From positions 4,831,001-4,895,000 of the forward strand of contig NZ_CP096563.1 in NCBI RefSeq assembly GCF_023221595.1: a stretch of DNA of 64,000 nt, in the 5' to 3' direction. Below are positions 51,373 through 60,146 of this stretch, in pieces. Under the pieces are notes generated by a model. That model was not told the DNA's origin, made no database searches, and saw only the letters and a program-made list of their open reading frames with translations. A program made the position numbers and the translations under genes. Origin of the DNA: Rhodococcus qingshengii JCM 15477. Its GTDB lineage: Bacteria > Actinomycetota > Actinomycetes > Mycobacteriales > Mycobacteriaceae. Within the stretch, counting starts at the first letter, position 1, and the number at the start of each line of letters is the position of its first letter.

Positions 51373-52860
51373 GTGCGAATCTCGGCCGAAGAACTACTCA
51401 CTGCGGTACTCGATCCCGAGAGCTTCGTCTCCTGGGACTCCCCGCCCGTCGACGTCGGACCTGGCGCGAAATACGCGGAAGACCTGGCGAAGGCCCGCGA
51501 GAAGAGCGGAGTTGACGAGTCCGTCGTCACCGGTGTGGGTACGGTTCGGGGCCGTCGGGTCGCGGTAATTGCCTGTGAATTCAGCTTTCTCGCCGGTTCC
51601 ATCGGAGTCGCCGCGGCCGAGCGGATCGTGACCGCCGTCGAACGTGCTACGGCAGAACAACTCCCGCTGCTCGCCTCGCCCACCTCCGGCGGAACGCGGA
51701 TGCAGGAGGGCACCGTCGCCTTCGTTCAGATGGTGAAGATCGCTGCGGCAGTGGCTGTTCACAAAGCGGCACACCTGCCCTACCTGGTATACCTGCGCAA
51801 TCCCACCACCGGCGGGGTCTTTGCCTCGTGGGGATCCCTCGGCCACATCACCGTCGCGGAACCCGGTGCTCTGGTGGGATTCCTCGGACCCCGTGTCTAC
51901 GAATCGCTGTACGGCGAAAAGTTTCCCGACGGTATCCAGACGTCCGAAAACTTGTATCGCAACGGCGTGATCGACGGCGTCGTCCCCGTCGACCGCCTCC
52001 GTCTGCTGGTCAACCGAGCGTTGTGCGTGCTCACCGATCCCCCGGCCCCGGCGGCCACGGACCCGATTCCCTCACCCGAGATTCCCGATGTTCCCGCCTG
52101 GCAGTCGGTGATGCTCTCGCGCCGGGCCGATCGACCCGGCATCCGGCAGTTGCTCCGCCATGCCGCAACTGAACAGGTACCGCTCAGCGGCACCGGGCAG
52201 GGTGAAACCGACAAGACGATCTTGCTCTCGCTCGCCCGCTTCCGAGGCTTTCCGTGCATCCTGCTCGGCCAAGACCGCAGTGGCCAATCCGCGCTCACCA
52301 CGATGGGACCGGCCGCGCTCAGGGAAGCGCGACGGGGCATGAAACTTGCCGAAGAACTACAACTCCCGCTTGTCCTCGTGATCGACACTTTGGGCGCGTC
52401 GCTGTCCAAAGAAGCTGAAGAACGTGGACTGGCCCCTGAGATCGCCCGTTGCATCGCCGACCTCGTGACGCTGAAGACCCCGACAGTGTCGGTGTTGCTC
52501 GGCCAGGGAACAGGCGGCGGGGCGCTCGCGCTGCTGCCCGCCGATCGGGTACTCGCGGCACAGAACGGGTGGCTCGCTCCCCTGCCGCCGGAAGGCGCAA
52601 GCGCGATCGTCCATCGCGACATCAGTCACGCACCGGAGATGGCGGCAGCGCAGGGCATTCGTTCGTTGGATCTGCTTCGAGACGGCGTGATCGACGCGAT
52701 CATTCCCGAAACGCCTGACGCGGCCGACGAACCCGTGGAATTCTCCAAGAGGGTAGGGGCTGCGATAGCGCACGAACTCTTCGTGCTTGCCGAAGAGTCG
52801 GACATCGATCGCCAGTCCTCCCGTATCGCGCGCTATCGAAACCTGGGAGTTCCGCAATGA
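51373..52860 (+). CDS. accD3: Fused acetyl-CoA carboxylase carboxyltransferase (AccD3-like)
   Basis: 495 residues from GTG 51373, preceded by GGAGG; M. tuberculosis AccD3 (Rv0904c) also has 495. Two carboxyltransferase lobes: an AccD-like N-half (SFLAGSIGVAAAERIVTAVE, PTSGGTRMQEG, FASWGSLGHITVAEPGALVG) and an AccA-like C-half (QGTGGGALALLPADRVLAAQ). No zinc-finger Cys motif. It would use a separate biotinylated subunit to make malonyl- or another acyl-CoA. By synteny it belongs with echA6, but a 24.5-kb block intervenes. The stop overlaps the start of a membrane protein. Confidence 0.88.
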   Translation: MRISAEELLTAVLDPESFVSWDSPPVDVGPGAKYAEDLAKAREKSGVDESVVTGVGTVRGRRVAVIACEFSFLAGSIGVAAAERIVTAVERATAEQLPLLASPTSGGTRMQEGTVAFVQMVKIAAAVAVHKAAHLPYLVYLRNPTTGGVFASWGSLGHITVAEPGALVGFLGPRVYESLYGEKFPDGIQTSENLYRNGVIDGVVPVDRLRLLVNRALCVLTDPPAPAATDPIPSPEIPDVPAWQSVMLSRRADRPGIRQLLRHAATEQVPLSGTGQGETDKTILLSLARFRGFPCILLGQDRSGQSALTTMGPAALREARRGMKLAEELQLPLVLVIDTLGASLSKEAEERGLAPEIARCIADLVTLKTPTVSVLLGQGTGGGALALLPADRVLAAQNGWLAPLPPEGASAIVHRDISHAPEMAAAQGIRSLDLLRDGVIDAIIPETPDAADEPVEFSKRVGAAIAHELFVLAEESDIDRQSSRIARYRNLGVPQ

Positions 52861-53897
52861 CGACGAAGGACCGGAATGCGCTGACGCTGCCGCACAGTTA
52901 CGACCGCGCGGCACTCGCTCGTTTCGAATTGTTCCTGTTCGCGGGCATCGCCACCGTGCTGATCACCCGCGCTTATCTGGCGGCAACGGGCTATCCCCAG
53001 ATCGGGGGCGGCGCCCTCCACATCGCACACGTTCTCTGGGGCGGATTGCTGATGGCCGTAGCCATCGTGGCGACCGCCATCACCGAAGGCTCTCGCACGC
53101 GTGACCTGGCCACGCTCGTCGGCGGAATCGGGTTCGGTCTCTTCATTGACGAGGTCGGAAAATTCGTCACCGCCGACGTCGATTACTTCTACCAGCCTGC
53201 CATCGCGATCATGTACGTCGTCTTCGTTCTCTTCTATCTTGCCGCGCGCGAGGTGGTGATTCGGCGCGGAATGAATGATCGTCATCGGCTCGCCATCGGG
53301 GCGCGAGCGCTCTCGGACCTCGCTCTCGGTCAGCTCGACGAGATTCAGTACAACCACGCCCTCCGCGTACTCGACGGCGTCGAAGACCGCAGCCTCACCG
53401 ACCTCGTCGATTCGATCAAAGCCGGCCTGCATTCACAGACTCCGCCGACCGGCGGTATCGAATCGAAGATCACTCGTGGCCGCAACGCGTTCTTCCACCG
53501 TGCCGAGGAACTGCTCCGGCACCGGGTCGTCCGCCGACTGGTACTGACCCTGTTCGTACTGCAGGCTCTTCTGGCGATTGTCCAGGTGATCTACGCGTTG
53601 GTTTCCGAGAACGTCGTCGAGGCCGACGACGTCTCCGACCTGGTGGTCCAGATCTCCACCGTCACAACCGGAGTTCTTGTGGTTCTGGGAGTGTGGTTCC
53701 TCTTCCGAGGTCCGTACCTGCGAGCATTAAGGCTCCTGCGTGCATCCCTCATCGTGAGCCTCCTGGTGACGCAGGTTTATCTGTTCACGCAGGACCAGTT
53801 CGGCGCGCTTTTCGGTTTCGCAGTGTCGCTGTTCATGCTCGCGACTCTTCGCATCGCGATTCGTAGCGAAGAGGCCGCCGCGGCTCTACCGCAGTAA
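52857..53897 (+). CDS. Integral membrane protein coupled to accD3
   Basis: 346 residues with about eight to nine TM helices (FELFLFAGIATVLITRAYLA, IGFGLFIDEVGKFVTADVDY, RLVLTLFVLQALLAIVQVIY) interrupted by a ~100-residue cytoplasmic stretch. The ATG overlaps the accD3 stop (ATGA at 52857-52860), so it is co-translated with accD3. I do not recognise a family. Function unknown. Confidence 0.82.
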   Translation: MTTKDRNALTLPHSYDRAALARFELFLFAGIATVLITRAYLAATGYPQIGGGALHIAHVLWGGLLMAVAIVATAITEGSRTRDLATLVGGIGFGLFIDEVGKFVTADVDYFYQPAIAIMYVVFVLFYLAAREVVIRRGMNDRHRLAIGARALSDLALGQLDEIQYNHALRVLDGVEDRSLTDLVDSIKAGLHSQTPPTGGIESKITRGRNAFFHRAEELLRHRVVRRLVLTLFVLQALLAIVQVIYALVSENVVEADDVSDLVVQISTVTTGVLVVLGVWFLFRGPYLRALRLLRASLIVSLLVTQVYLFTQDQFGALFGFAVSLFMLATLRIAIRSEEAAAALPQ

Positions 53898-53917
53898 TCC
53901 CCTACCGCAGCGATTCT

Positions 53918-55189
53918 CTACCGCACTGAGATCGCAGGCCGACTCGGTAGATCGCGGATCCCGCGGAGCGGGCTGAAGAGCAGGACCAATCCGCACGGCG
54001 CGATCAGGCAGGCCATGATCCACATCGTCCCGCGCGGTCCCACTGCGTCGCCGAGGTAGCCTGCCGTCAGAGCACCGAGCGGAATGCTGCTGTGCAGCAG
54101 GAACATACTCGTTGCCACCACTCGTCCGAGGCGGTCCGGCGGACAGTAACTTTGACGGAAACTGCCGAGCACCACGTTGCACGACACGACGCCCGCAACC
54201 ATCACCATGCCGCCGATGCAGAACCAGAACAGGCCGGCACCGTACGTCGTCAGAGGTGCTAACAGGATGAACGGTCCCGTCACCAACTGACAGGTGAGAA
54301 CGCTTCGGGCAGTGCCGAATCTGCGGCCGAGCGGGCGCGCGATCATCGATCCGACAATTCCGCCCACCCCGGCAATCGCCAGGAGAAGCCCGAGTCCGAA
54401 CTCCCCCACGCCAACCGTCTTTTCCAGGAACACGATCTGGATCGTGGAGTACCCGGTGAGACCGAAATTGAGCAGAGTGCCGTAGACGACGATCGACCGC
54501 AGATACGGATCACCGGCGACGAATCGCAGTCCGAGCGCAATCTGGCGTCGCAACGGTTCTCGCTGATTCTGTCCGCGATGGACGGTCTCCTGCACACGAA
54601 TCAGCCAGATGCATACGAAGCAGAAGGCGAACGTGAACGCGTCGACAACCAGACCGGCCGCGAGCCCGACAGTTGCAACCACCAGCCCACCGACGCTTGG
54701 GCCGATCACCCGAGTTGCGGCCTCGGCGCCCTGAATCTTCGAGTTCCCTTCGACAAGATCCGCTTCGGCGAGCACCGTGGGGAGATACGAGTGATAGGCC
54801 GCCTGGAAGAAGACGGTGGCTGTACCGGTGAGCAGCGCGACCAGGAGCAGGTGGCCGTATGTCATCGCCTCCAGGAAGCCGGCGATCGCGATGCTCGCGA
54901 AGAACAGCGCGCACGCAGCGTTCGCGATCATCATGATCGGGCGCCGAGGCAGCCGGTCGATCCAGGCACCGGCTGGTAGTCCGACGATCAACCACGGCAA
55001 CCACACTGCCGATGCCAGCACACCGATCTGGAAGCTACTCGCGTCCAGTTCGCGAAGCGCGATCAGCGACAGTACGACGGTCGTGACACCGTTTCCGATA
55101 CCGCTGACTGCGTCGCCGGTCCACAGAAGTCGGAAGTCACGCAGAGCGAGGACTCCCCAGAAGCCTGCGCGTTGCGCTGCACCTGTCAC
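53918..55189 (-). CDS. MFS transporter (EntS-like, 12 TM)
   Basis: 423 residues, twelve TM helices. RLLWTGDAVSGIGNGVTTVV and WLPWLIVGLPAGAWIDRLPR (motif A) are typical of MFS_3/EntS-like exporters of siderophores, macrolides or other drugs. Start GTG 55189 follows GGGGGGATCGAT. No regulator is adjacent; the prpE gene starts divergently 179 bases away. Confidence 0.9.
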   Translation of the reverse strand: MTGAAQRAGFWGVLALRDFRLLWTGDAVSGIGNGVTTVVLSLIALRELDASSFQIGVLASAVWLPWLIVGLPAGAWIDRLPRRPIMMIANAACALFFASIAIAGFLEAMTYGHLLLVALLTGTATVFFQAAYHSYLPTVLAEADLVEGNSKIQGAEAATRVIGPSVGGLVVATVGLAAGLVVDAFTFAFCFVCIWLIRVQETVHRGQNQREPLRRQIALGLRFVAGDPYLRSIVVYGTLLNFGLTGYSTIQIVFLEKTVGVGEFGLGLLLAIAGVGGIVGSMIARPLGRRFGTARSVLTCQLVTGPFILLAPLTTYGAGLFWFCIGGMVMVAGVVSCNVVLGSFRQSYCPPDRLGRVVATSMFLLHSSIPLGALTAGYLGDAVGPRGTMWIMACLIAPCGLVLLFSPLRGIRDLPSRPAISVR

Positions 55190-55309
55190 ATCGATCCCCC
55201 CCTTTCAGTCCCTGCCCTATCCCACCCCTGCGCGCCACTGGCCGACGGGACAGGCCCGCCCGGCGCAAAGGGACGGTACCCCCACCGCTACTGAGGCGCA
55301 CCGCACTGA

Positions 55310-55337
55310 CGGTGACCTAAGGTGTTTCAGGTCACCG
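55310..55337. promoter_or_regulatory. Inverted repeat upstream of prpE
   Basis: CGGTGACCT (55310-55318) and AGGTCACCG (55329-55337), 9-bp perfect arms with a 10-base spacer, 32 bases before the prpE ATG. A GGTGACC half-site is typical of dimeric regulators of carboxylate or fatty acid metabolism. It may also serve the divergent MFS gene. Confidence 0.5.
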
Positions 55338-55368
55338 GTAAACGAAGTTCACGAGAGGACACACGTCG

Positions 55369-57285
55369 ATGAGCTCTTCCGAGCAGGCGTCCCACACCAC
55401 GTATGCCGACGCATATCGCGAGAGCATGGATCAGCCGGAGAAGTTCTGGCTCGACGCTGCGCGGGCCGTCGACTGGGATGTCGCGCCCACCAAGGCTCTC
55501 GACGACTCTGCCGCGCCGATCTATCGCTGGTTCCCGGATGCTTCGCTCAACACCAGCTTCAATGCCCTCGATCGGCACGTCCGCGACGGCCGCGGCGATC
55601 AGACCGCGTTGATCTTCGACTCCGCGATGGTCCCCACCAAGGCCACGTACACCTACGCCGAATTGCTCGAGCAGGTCTCACTCTTCGCCGGCGTCTTGAA
55701 AGATCAGGGTGTGGTGGCGGGCGACCGCGTGATCATCTACATGCCGATGATCCCCGAGGCTGCGATCGCGATGCTCGCGTGTGCGCGAATCGGCGCGGTG
55801 CATTCGGTGGTGTTCGGCGGCTTTGCGGCCAAGGAGCTCGCAACCCGTATCGACGACGCCGGTCCAGTGGTGCTCGTGACGGCGTCCGGCGGCCTCGAAC
55901 CCGGACGAACAATCGAGTACCTGCCGATGGTCGAGAAGGCTCTGCAACTGTCCGCCACTCCCGCGCACACCGTGATCGTGAAGAATCGCGAGCAGATTCC
56001 CGGTGCAGCTTCCGACTACAAGTCAAGTGCCGCAGCCTGGTTCGACTGGGACGAGCTGATCGCCGACGCCACCCCGGCCGACCCGGTGTCGGTCGCCGCG
56101 ACGGATCCGCTCTACATCCTCTACACCTCGGGAACGACCGGTAAGCCCAAGGGCGTCGTCCGGGACAACGGTGGCCATGCCGTTGCGCTGACGTGGACCA
56201 TGAAGAATCTGTACGACATCAGCCCAGGACAGGTGTGGTGGACCGCCTCCGACGTCGGCTGGGTGGTCGGCCACTCCTACATCGTCTACGGACCGTTGCT
56301 CGCCGGAGCCACGACGGTCATGTACGAAGGCAAGCCCGTCGGCACCCCCGACGCCGGTGCGTTCTGGCGCATCATTTCCGAATACAACGTGTCGGCACTC
56401 TTCACCGCTCCGACAGCGATCCGCGCGGTCCGCAAGGCCGACCCGGACGCAAAAGAGCTTGCCAAGTACGACATCTCGTCGCTCGACACACTGTTCGCGG
56501 CCGGCGAGCGCTTGGATCCCGACACCTACGAGTGGGCTACTCGGATTCTCGATCGCCCGGTGGTCGATCACTGGTGGCAGACCGAAACCGGTTGGGCCAT
56601 CTGCGCGAACCTGCGCGGCCTCGAACCGATGGAGATCAAAGCAGGCTCACCCACCGTCGCCTGCCCCGGATACCGCGTCGAAATCGTCGACGGCAAGGGC
56701 GAACTCGTGGGTCCGGACACCGAGGGCAACATCGTGATCGGCCTGCCGCTTCCTCCCGGAACACTCGCCGGACTGTGGCGTGACGAGGACCGGTACGTGA
56801 AGTCCTACCTGTCGACATTCGAAGGCTATTACCTCACCGGCGACTCCGGATACATCGACGAGGACAACTACGTCTTCGTGCTCGGACGAAGTGACGACGT
56901 GATCAACGTTGCCGGACATCGCCTTTCAACCGGAAGCATGGAGGCCGTCGTCGCCGGCCACCCGGCTGTCGCCGAATGCGCGGTCATCGGCATTCACGAC
57001 GAACTCAAGGGGCAACGGCCGAGCGGTTATGTCGTGCTCAAGTCCGGCGTCGACATCGATCCCGAAACACTCCGACAAGAACTGGTCGCGCGGGTGCGAG
57101 ACCAGATCGGTGCCGTCGCCACGTTCCGGGACGTCACCGTCGTCGCCGCACTACCGAAGACTCGTTCCGGCAAGATCCTCCGCAAGACCATGCGGCAGAT
57201 CGCCGACAACGAGGAGTACACGGTCCCGTCGACCATCGAGGACGCGAGCGTATTGGACGAGTTGTCCAAACTCCTTCGCGGATAA
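55369..57285 (+). CDS. prpE: Propionyl-CoA synthetase (PrpE), acetyl-CoA synthetase family
   Basis: 638 residues, the length of PrpE/Acs. ATP-binding P-loop ILYTSGTTGKPKGVVRDN, acyl-binding core VWWTASDVGWVVGHSYIVYG, WWQTETGW, and the acetylatable Lys in KTRSGKILRKT near the end. PrpE activates propionate (Acs acetate) to the CoA thioester. RDNGGHAVAL and the SYIVYGPL pattern favour PrpE over Acs. It would feed methylcitrate or methylmalonyl pathways. Symporters of the same substrates are at 11-15 kb. Start ATG 55369 follows GAGAGGA. Confidence 0.88.
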   Translation: MSSSEQASHTTYADAYRESMDQPEKFWLDAARAVDWDVAPTKALDDSAAPIYRWFPDASLNTSFNALDRHVRDGRGDQTALIFDSAMVPTKATYTYAELLEQVSLFAGVLKDQGVVAGDRVIIYMPMIPEAAIAMLACARIGAVHSVVFGGFAAKELATRIDDAGPVVLVTASGGLEPGRTIEYLPMVEKALQLSATPAHTVIVKNREQIPGAASDYKSSAAAWFDWDELIADATPADPVSVAATDPLYILYTSGTTGKPKGVVRDNGGHAVALTWTMKNLYDISPGQVWWTASDVGWVVGHSYIVYGPLLAGATTVMYEGKPVGTPDAGAFWRIISEYNVSALFTAPTAIRAVRKADPDAKELAKYDISSLDTLFAAGERLDPDTYEWATRILDRPVVDHWWQTETGWAICANLRGLEPMEIKAGSPTVACPGYRVEIVDGKGELVGPDTEGNIVIGLPLPPGTLAGLWRDEDRYVKSYLSTFEGYYLTGDSGYIDEDNYVFVLGRSDDVINVAGHRLSTGSMEAVVAGHPAVAECAVIGIHDELKGQRPSGYVVLKSGVDIDPETLRQELVARVRDQIGAVATFRDVTVVAALPKTRSGKILRKTMRQIADNEEYTVPSTIEDASVLDELSKLLRG

Positions 57286-57378
57286 GGATTCAGCGAATTC
57301 CCCTGTCTGTCTGCCTCCGGACGTAGCAGTATGAACACGTTCCAGTTTTCAACGATTCAGACGGGCAGGGGAAGTTCG

Positions 57379-58224
57379 ATGGGCAATTTGGACGGTCAGG
57401 TCGCATTCATCACCGGAGCGGCGCGTGGTCAAGGGCGGGCGCATGCCGTCAAGCTCGCGTCCGAGGGCGCGGACATCATCGCGGTGGATCTCTGCGCGCC
57501 GGTCGCAACGGCGGGGTACGACATGGCCACCGAAGCCGACCTCGCCCAGACCGTCGCCCTGGTCGAAGCTCAGGGCCGGCGTATCGTCGCATCCGTCGCG
57601 GACACTCGCGACCTCGATGCCCTGAAATCAGCGGTCGACGCCGGAGTCGAGAAACTCGGCCGACTGGACATCGTGATCGCCAACGCGGGAATCGCGGCGT
57701 CGGCGAAATTGTCCTGGGACCTGAGCGCCGAAGAGTTCCGCGAGCTGATGGACATCAACGTCACCGGCGTCTGGTTGACGACCAAGGTGTCGATTCCGCA
57801 CATCATGAACGGCAATCGAGGTGGATCCATTGTGTTGATCAGCTCGATGGCCGGGCTTCGAGGCGTGCCGGGGATTGCACATTACTCCGCGTCCAAGCAC
57901 GCCGTTCGGGGGTTGGCGAAGTCTCTGGCCAACGAACTCGGCTGGGCAGACATCCGAGTCAACTCCGTACACCCGGGCAATGTGCGTACGACGATGATCG
58001 ACAACGAACCGATGATTCGTGCGTTCCGTCCAGACTTGGAGAATCCTGTCCTCGCCGATACCGCTCCGATCATGTCGAAGCTGAATCTGCTGCCCCACCC
58101 GTGGGTCGACCCCGAGGTGATTGCGGATGCGGTGTTCTATCTGGTGGGGCCGGCAGGCCGCGGGATCACCGGCATCGCGTTGCCGATCGATCTCGGCACC
58201 TCGGAAAAATTCGCCGGCGGCTGA
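57379..58224 (+). CDS. Mycofactocin-coupled SDR-family oxidoreductase
   Basis: 281 residues from ATG 57379. Rossmann motif ITGAARGQGRAHAV, then IAVDLCAP, a DLCAP segment typical of the mycofactocin-dependent SDR group. It has the catalytic Ser in LISSMAG and YSASK. The family includes LimC carveol dehydrogenase of Rhodococcus erythropolis. It oxidises an alcohol with a tightly bound NAD and mycofactocin as electron acceptor; the substrate is unknown. Terminator follows at 58242-58291. Confidence 0.86.
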   Translation: MGNLDGQVAFITGAARGQGRAHAVKLASEGADIIAVDLCAPVATAGYDMATEADLAQTVALVEAQGRRIVASVADTRDLDALKSAVDAGVEKLGRLDIVIANAGIAASAKLSWDLSAEEFRELMDINVTGVWLTTKVSIPHIMNGNRGGSIVLISSMAGLRGVPGIAHYSASKHAVRGLAKSLANELGWADIRVNSVHPGNVRTTMIDNEPMIRAFRPDLENPVLADTAPIMSKLNLLPHPWVDPEVIADAVFYLVGPAGRGITGIALPIDLGTSEKFAGG

Positions 58225-58525
58225 AGGCCCGAACTGATGCAGAATTGCCTCTGCCGGATGGGTCTCGAGCACCATCCGGCAGAGGCAATTCCGGCTTGAT
58301 CAAGCCTTCGTAGCAACAGAACAAGTAGTCGACAACCTCATAGGCGCTCCTCGTCTGGCGTGGGACAAACCGTTGTGGGATGCGCAACAAACCCAAGACC
58401 CAGCGTAGAAGCATTTGGCCGCAAACGCGCGTCATTCGGCACTATTTTTTTGGATTCGGGCATACTGGACAACGCTCCCACCACGTATTATGGACCCGAG
58501 TTCACACTTACAGGGGGTAGGCACA
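58225..58525 (+). other. Intergenic region after the SDR gene
   Basis: 301 bases. It opens with a terminator (58242-58291) and a 14-bp palindrome (58293-58306). The rest, 58310-58525, has no ORF with coding character and must hold the promoter of the next gene. An AT-rich stretch with a T7 run lies near 58443-58449. Confidence 0.5.
58242..58306. terminator. 20-bp stem terminator plus GGCTTGATCAAGCC palindrome
   Basis: Arms 58242-58261 and 58272-58291 pair perfectly with a 10-base loop, ending the SDR gene. GGCTTGATCAAGCC follows at 58293-58306, forming a second dyad. Confidence 0.85.
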
Positions 58526-59035
58526 GTGACGGTCAAATACGCCGTAATGGACCCGATTCACGGAAAAGTCGAGATCTCGTTCGATGTCGACACGGGGGTC
58601 GTCGACGTCCGAAACGGCAACTCACACGCTCTGTTGACGCGTCGAGTCGATGCCCCGCGCCGTGAAGGCACACCCATCGGAACGCGCGCCGCCGCCGACT
58701 TGTTCTTCACTGTCGGTGGCGATGAAGTCGAACTCACTGTCGGCAAAGGGTTTCTGTCCCGTCGCTCGTACTCTGTCTCGGCACTCGTCGACGGCGTGAG
58801 TTTGAACTTCGCCCCAGTCGACGACGCGAACAGTGCATTCACCCGCGACGGATTGCGGATCGGGCACTTCTCCAAGAACGAGGAATCCGATCCCAGACAG
58901 ACCGACGCAGTCTGGTCGAGCACGCCGAGCACCGACGAACTTGTCATCGGTTACGCCCTGGCCGAAGCCTTCGATTGCGGAGCACTCAACGGTGCTTTTG
59001 CGTTGATCGAATCACTGGTGCTCGGCGGCGGATAG
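58526..59035 (+). CDS. Hypothetical protein
   Basis: 169 residues from GTG 58526, with AGGGGG at a good distance. A longer reading to 58415 is unlikely as its N-terminus is not coding-like. No TM helix. Beta-rich N-terminus (GKVEISFDVDTGVVDVRNGN; DLFFTVGGDEVELTVGKGFL) and a Ala/Leu helix at the C-terminus. No family recognised. Converges on the DUF1304 gene with 7 bases between. Confidence 0.7.
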   Translation: MTVKYAVMDPIHGKVEISFDVDTGVVDVRNGNSHALLTRRVDAPRREGTPIGTRAAADLFFTVGGDEVELTVGKGFLSRRSYSVSALVDGVSLNFAPVDDANSAFTRDGLRIGHFSKNEESDPRQTDAVWSSTPSTDELVIGYALAEAFDCGALNGAFALIESLVLGGG

Positions 59036-59042
59036 AGACCAC

Positions 59043-59429
59043 TCAGAGCAGGTGGATTACCAGCAGAACAACGGCAATAGCTGGGAAAAGCATCTGTACG
59101 ACGGCTGCGCGGGCTTTGTCGGGAGACGAGAGAATCAGCACCAATCCCGCGGCAACCATCGATCCTGTGCCTGCCAGTACGAGGGCAATTCCGACCGACG
59201 CGGAGCCGGTCGCCGCAATCACGATGCCGACCGCCGACACGATCGCCAAGAAAAGGTTGTAAAAGCCCTGGTTGAAGGCGAGCGGCTGCGTGGTGATCGC
59301 CTCTTCCTCGGACTTCACGCCGAACGTGGCGCGGGTCTTCGGGGCCGTCCAGAGAATCGATTCGAGGACAAAAATGTACACGTGCACTGCTGCGGCCAGT
59401 CCCGCGAAGATGTAGCCGGCGACGTTCAT
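59043..59429 (-). CDS. DUF1304 membrane protein
   Basis: 128 residues with four TM helices. The signature LAFNQGFYNLFLAIVSAVGI and the opening AAAVHVYIFVLESILW are DUF1304. Function not known. It is divergent from a TetR gene; a 42-bp dyad lies between them, with its promoter probably in the A/T centre. Confidence 0.9.
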   Translation of the reverse strand: MNVAGYIFAGLAAAVHVYIFVLESILWTAPKTRATFGVKSEEEAITTQPLAFNQGFYNLFLAIVSAVGIVIAATGSASVGIALVLAGTGSMVAAGLVLILSSPDKARAAVVQMLFPAIAVVLLVIHLL

Positions 59430-59458
59430 CGGTGAGCTCCTGTTGCTTCGAGTGAATT

Positions 59459-59500
59459 CTGTATCGTTCGGTCCAATATATACTGGACCGAACGATACAG
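59459..59500. promoter_or_regulatory. 42-bp perfect dyad between DUF1304 and TetR (operator)
   Basis: CTGTATCGTTCGGTCCA (59459-59475) and TGGACCGAACGATACAG (59484-59500), 17-bp perfect arms, 8-base A/T spacer ATATATAC, which could include a -10 element for either gene. A clear TetR-type operator between divergent genes. Confidence 0.85.
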
Positions 59501-59516
59501 AAAGAGCGAGGCTTTG

Positions 59517-60101
59517 ATGGGCAGATCACAAGAATTCGACACAACAGCCGTGGTCGCTGCCGCTTTGGACGTTTTCTGGGCACGCGGATACGAAGGTGCC
59601 TCACTCGGCGACCTCGAATCCGCGACGGGGCTGAGTCGGTCAAGTCTCTACAACTCGTTCACCAACAAGCGCGGATTGTTCGACGCCGCCGTGCAGATGT
59701 ACCTCGACCATGTCATCCGGCCACGTCTGCGCAGCCTCACGACAAATCCCGGGGCAGACGCAGTCGACGACTACCTTTCCTCGCTTGCGCACGCGATCGG
59801 CACCATGACCGCCGACTCGCCTCGGCGCGGTTGCCTACTTCTCAATACGGCTGCCGGACTCGGCGCGCACGACGATGCGGCGGCCGCAGTGATCCGCGCG
59901 TACCGCCGAGAACTCGCCGACGCGATCAACAGTGGATTACACGCCGCGTTTCCAACCGAGACAGACGCCACGCTCTCAGATCGCACTCGAATCCTTCTCT
60001 CCTGCACGGTAAGTGCATTGGTACTCGCACGAGTTGACACCGAAGAGGCCATCGCAACTCTGGAATCTGCGCGCCGACTGAACGCAGACTGGCAGGGATA
60101 A
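59517..60101 (+). CDS. TetR/AcrR family regulator
   Basis: 194 residues from ATG 59517. HTH: LGDLESATGLSRSSLYNSFT; C-terminal RRGCLLLNTAAGLGAHDDAA as in TetR_C of the AcrR/YcdC-like class. Divergent from DUF1304 with the 42-bp dyad 16 bases before its ATG. It probably represses itself and the DUF1304 gene. Confidence 0.92.
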   Translation: MGRSQEFDTTAVVAAALDVFWARGYEGASLGDLESATGLSRSSLYNSFTNKRGLFDAAVQMYLDHVIRPRLRSLTTNPGADAVDDYLSSLAHAIGTMTADSPRRGCLLLNTAAGLGAHDDAAAAVIRAYRRELADAINSGLHAAFPTETDATLSDRTRILLSCTVSALVLARVDTEEAIATLESARRLNADWQG

Positions 60102-60146
60102 TGACCGGAAAGCTCACGCCATTGCCCGCCATCAGGCGGGTAGGCG

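Noticed and set aside
58310..58525. Small genes in the gap before the 58526 gene
   Set aside because: Possible short frames overlap the terminator and have no ribosome site or coding bias.
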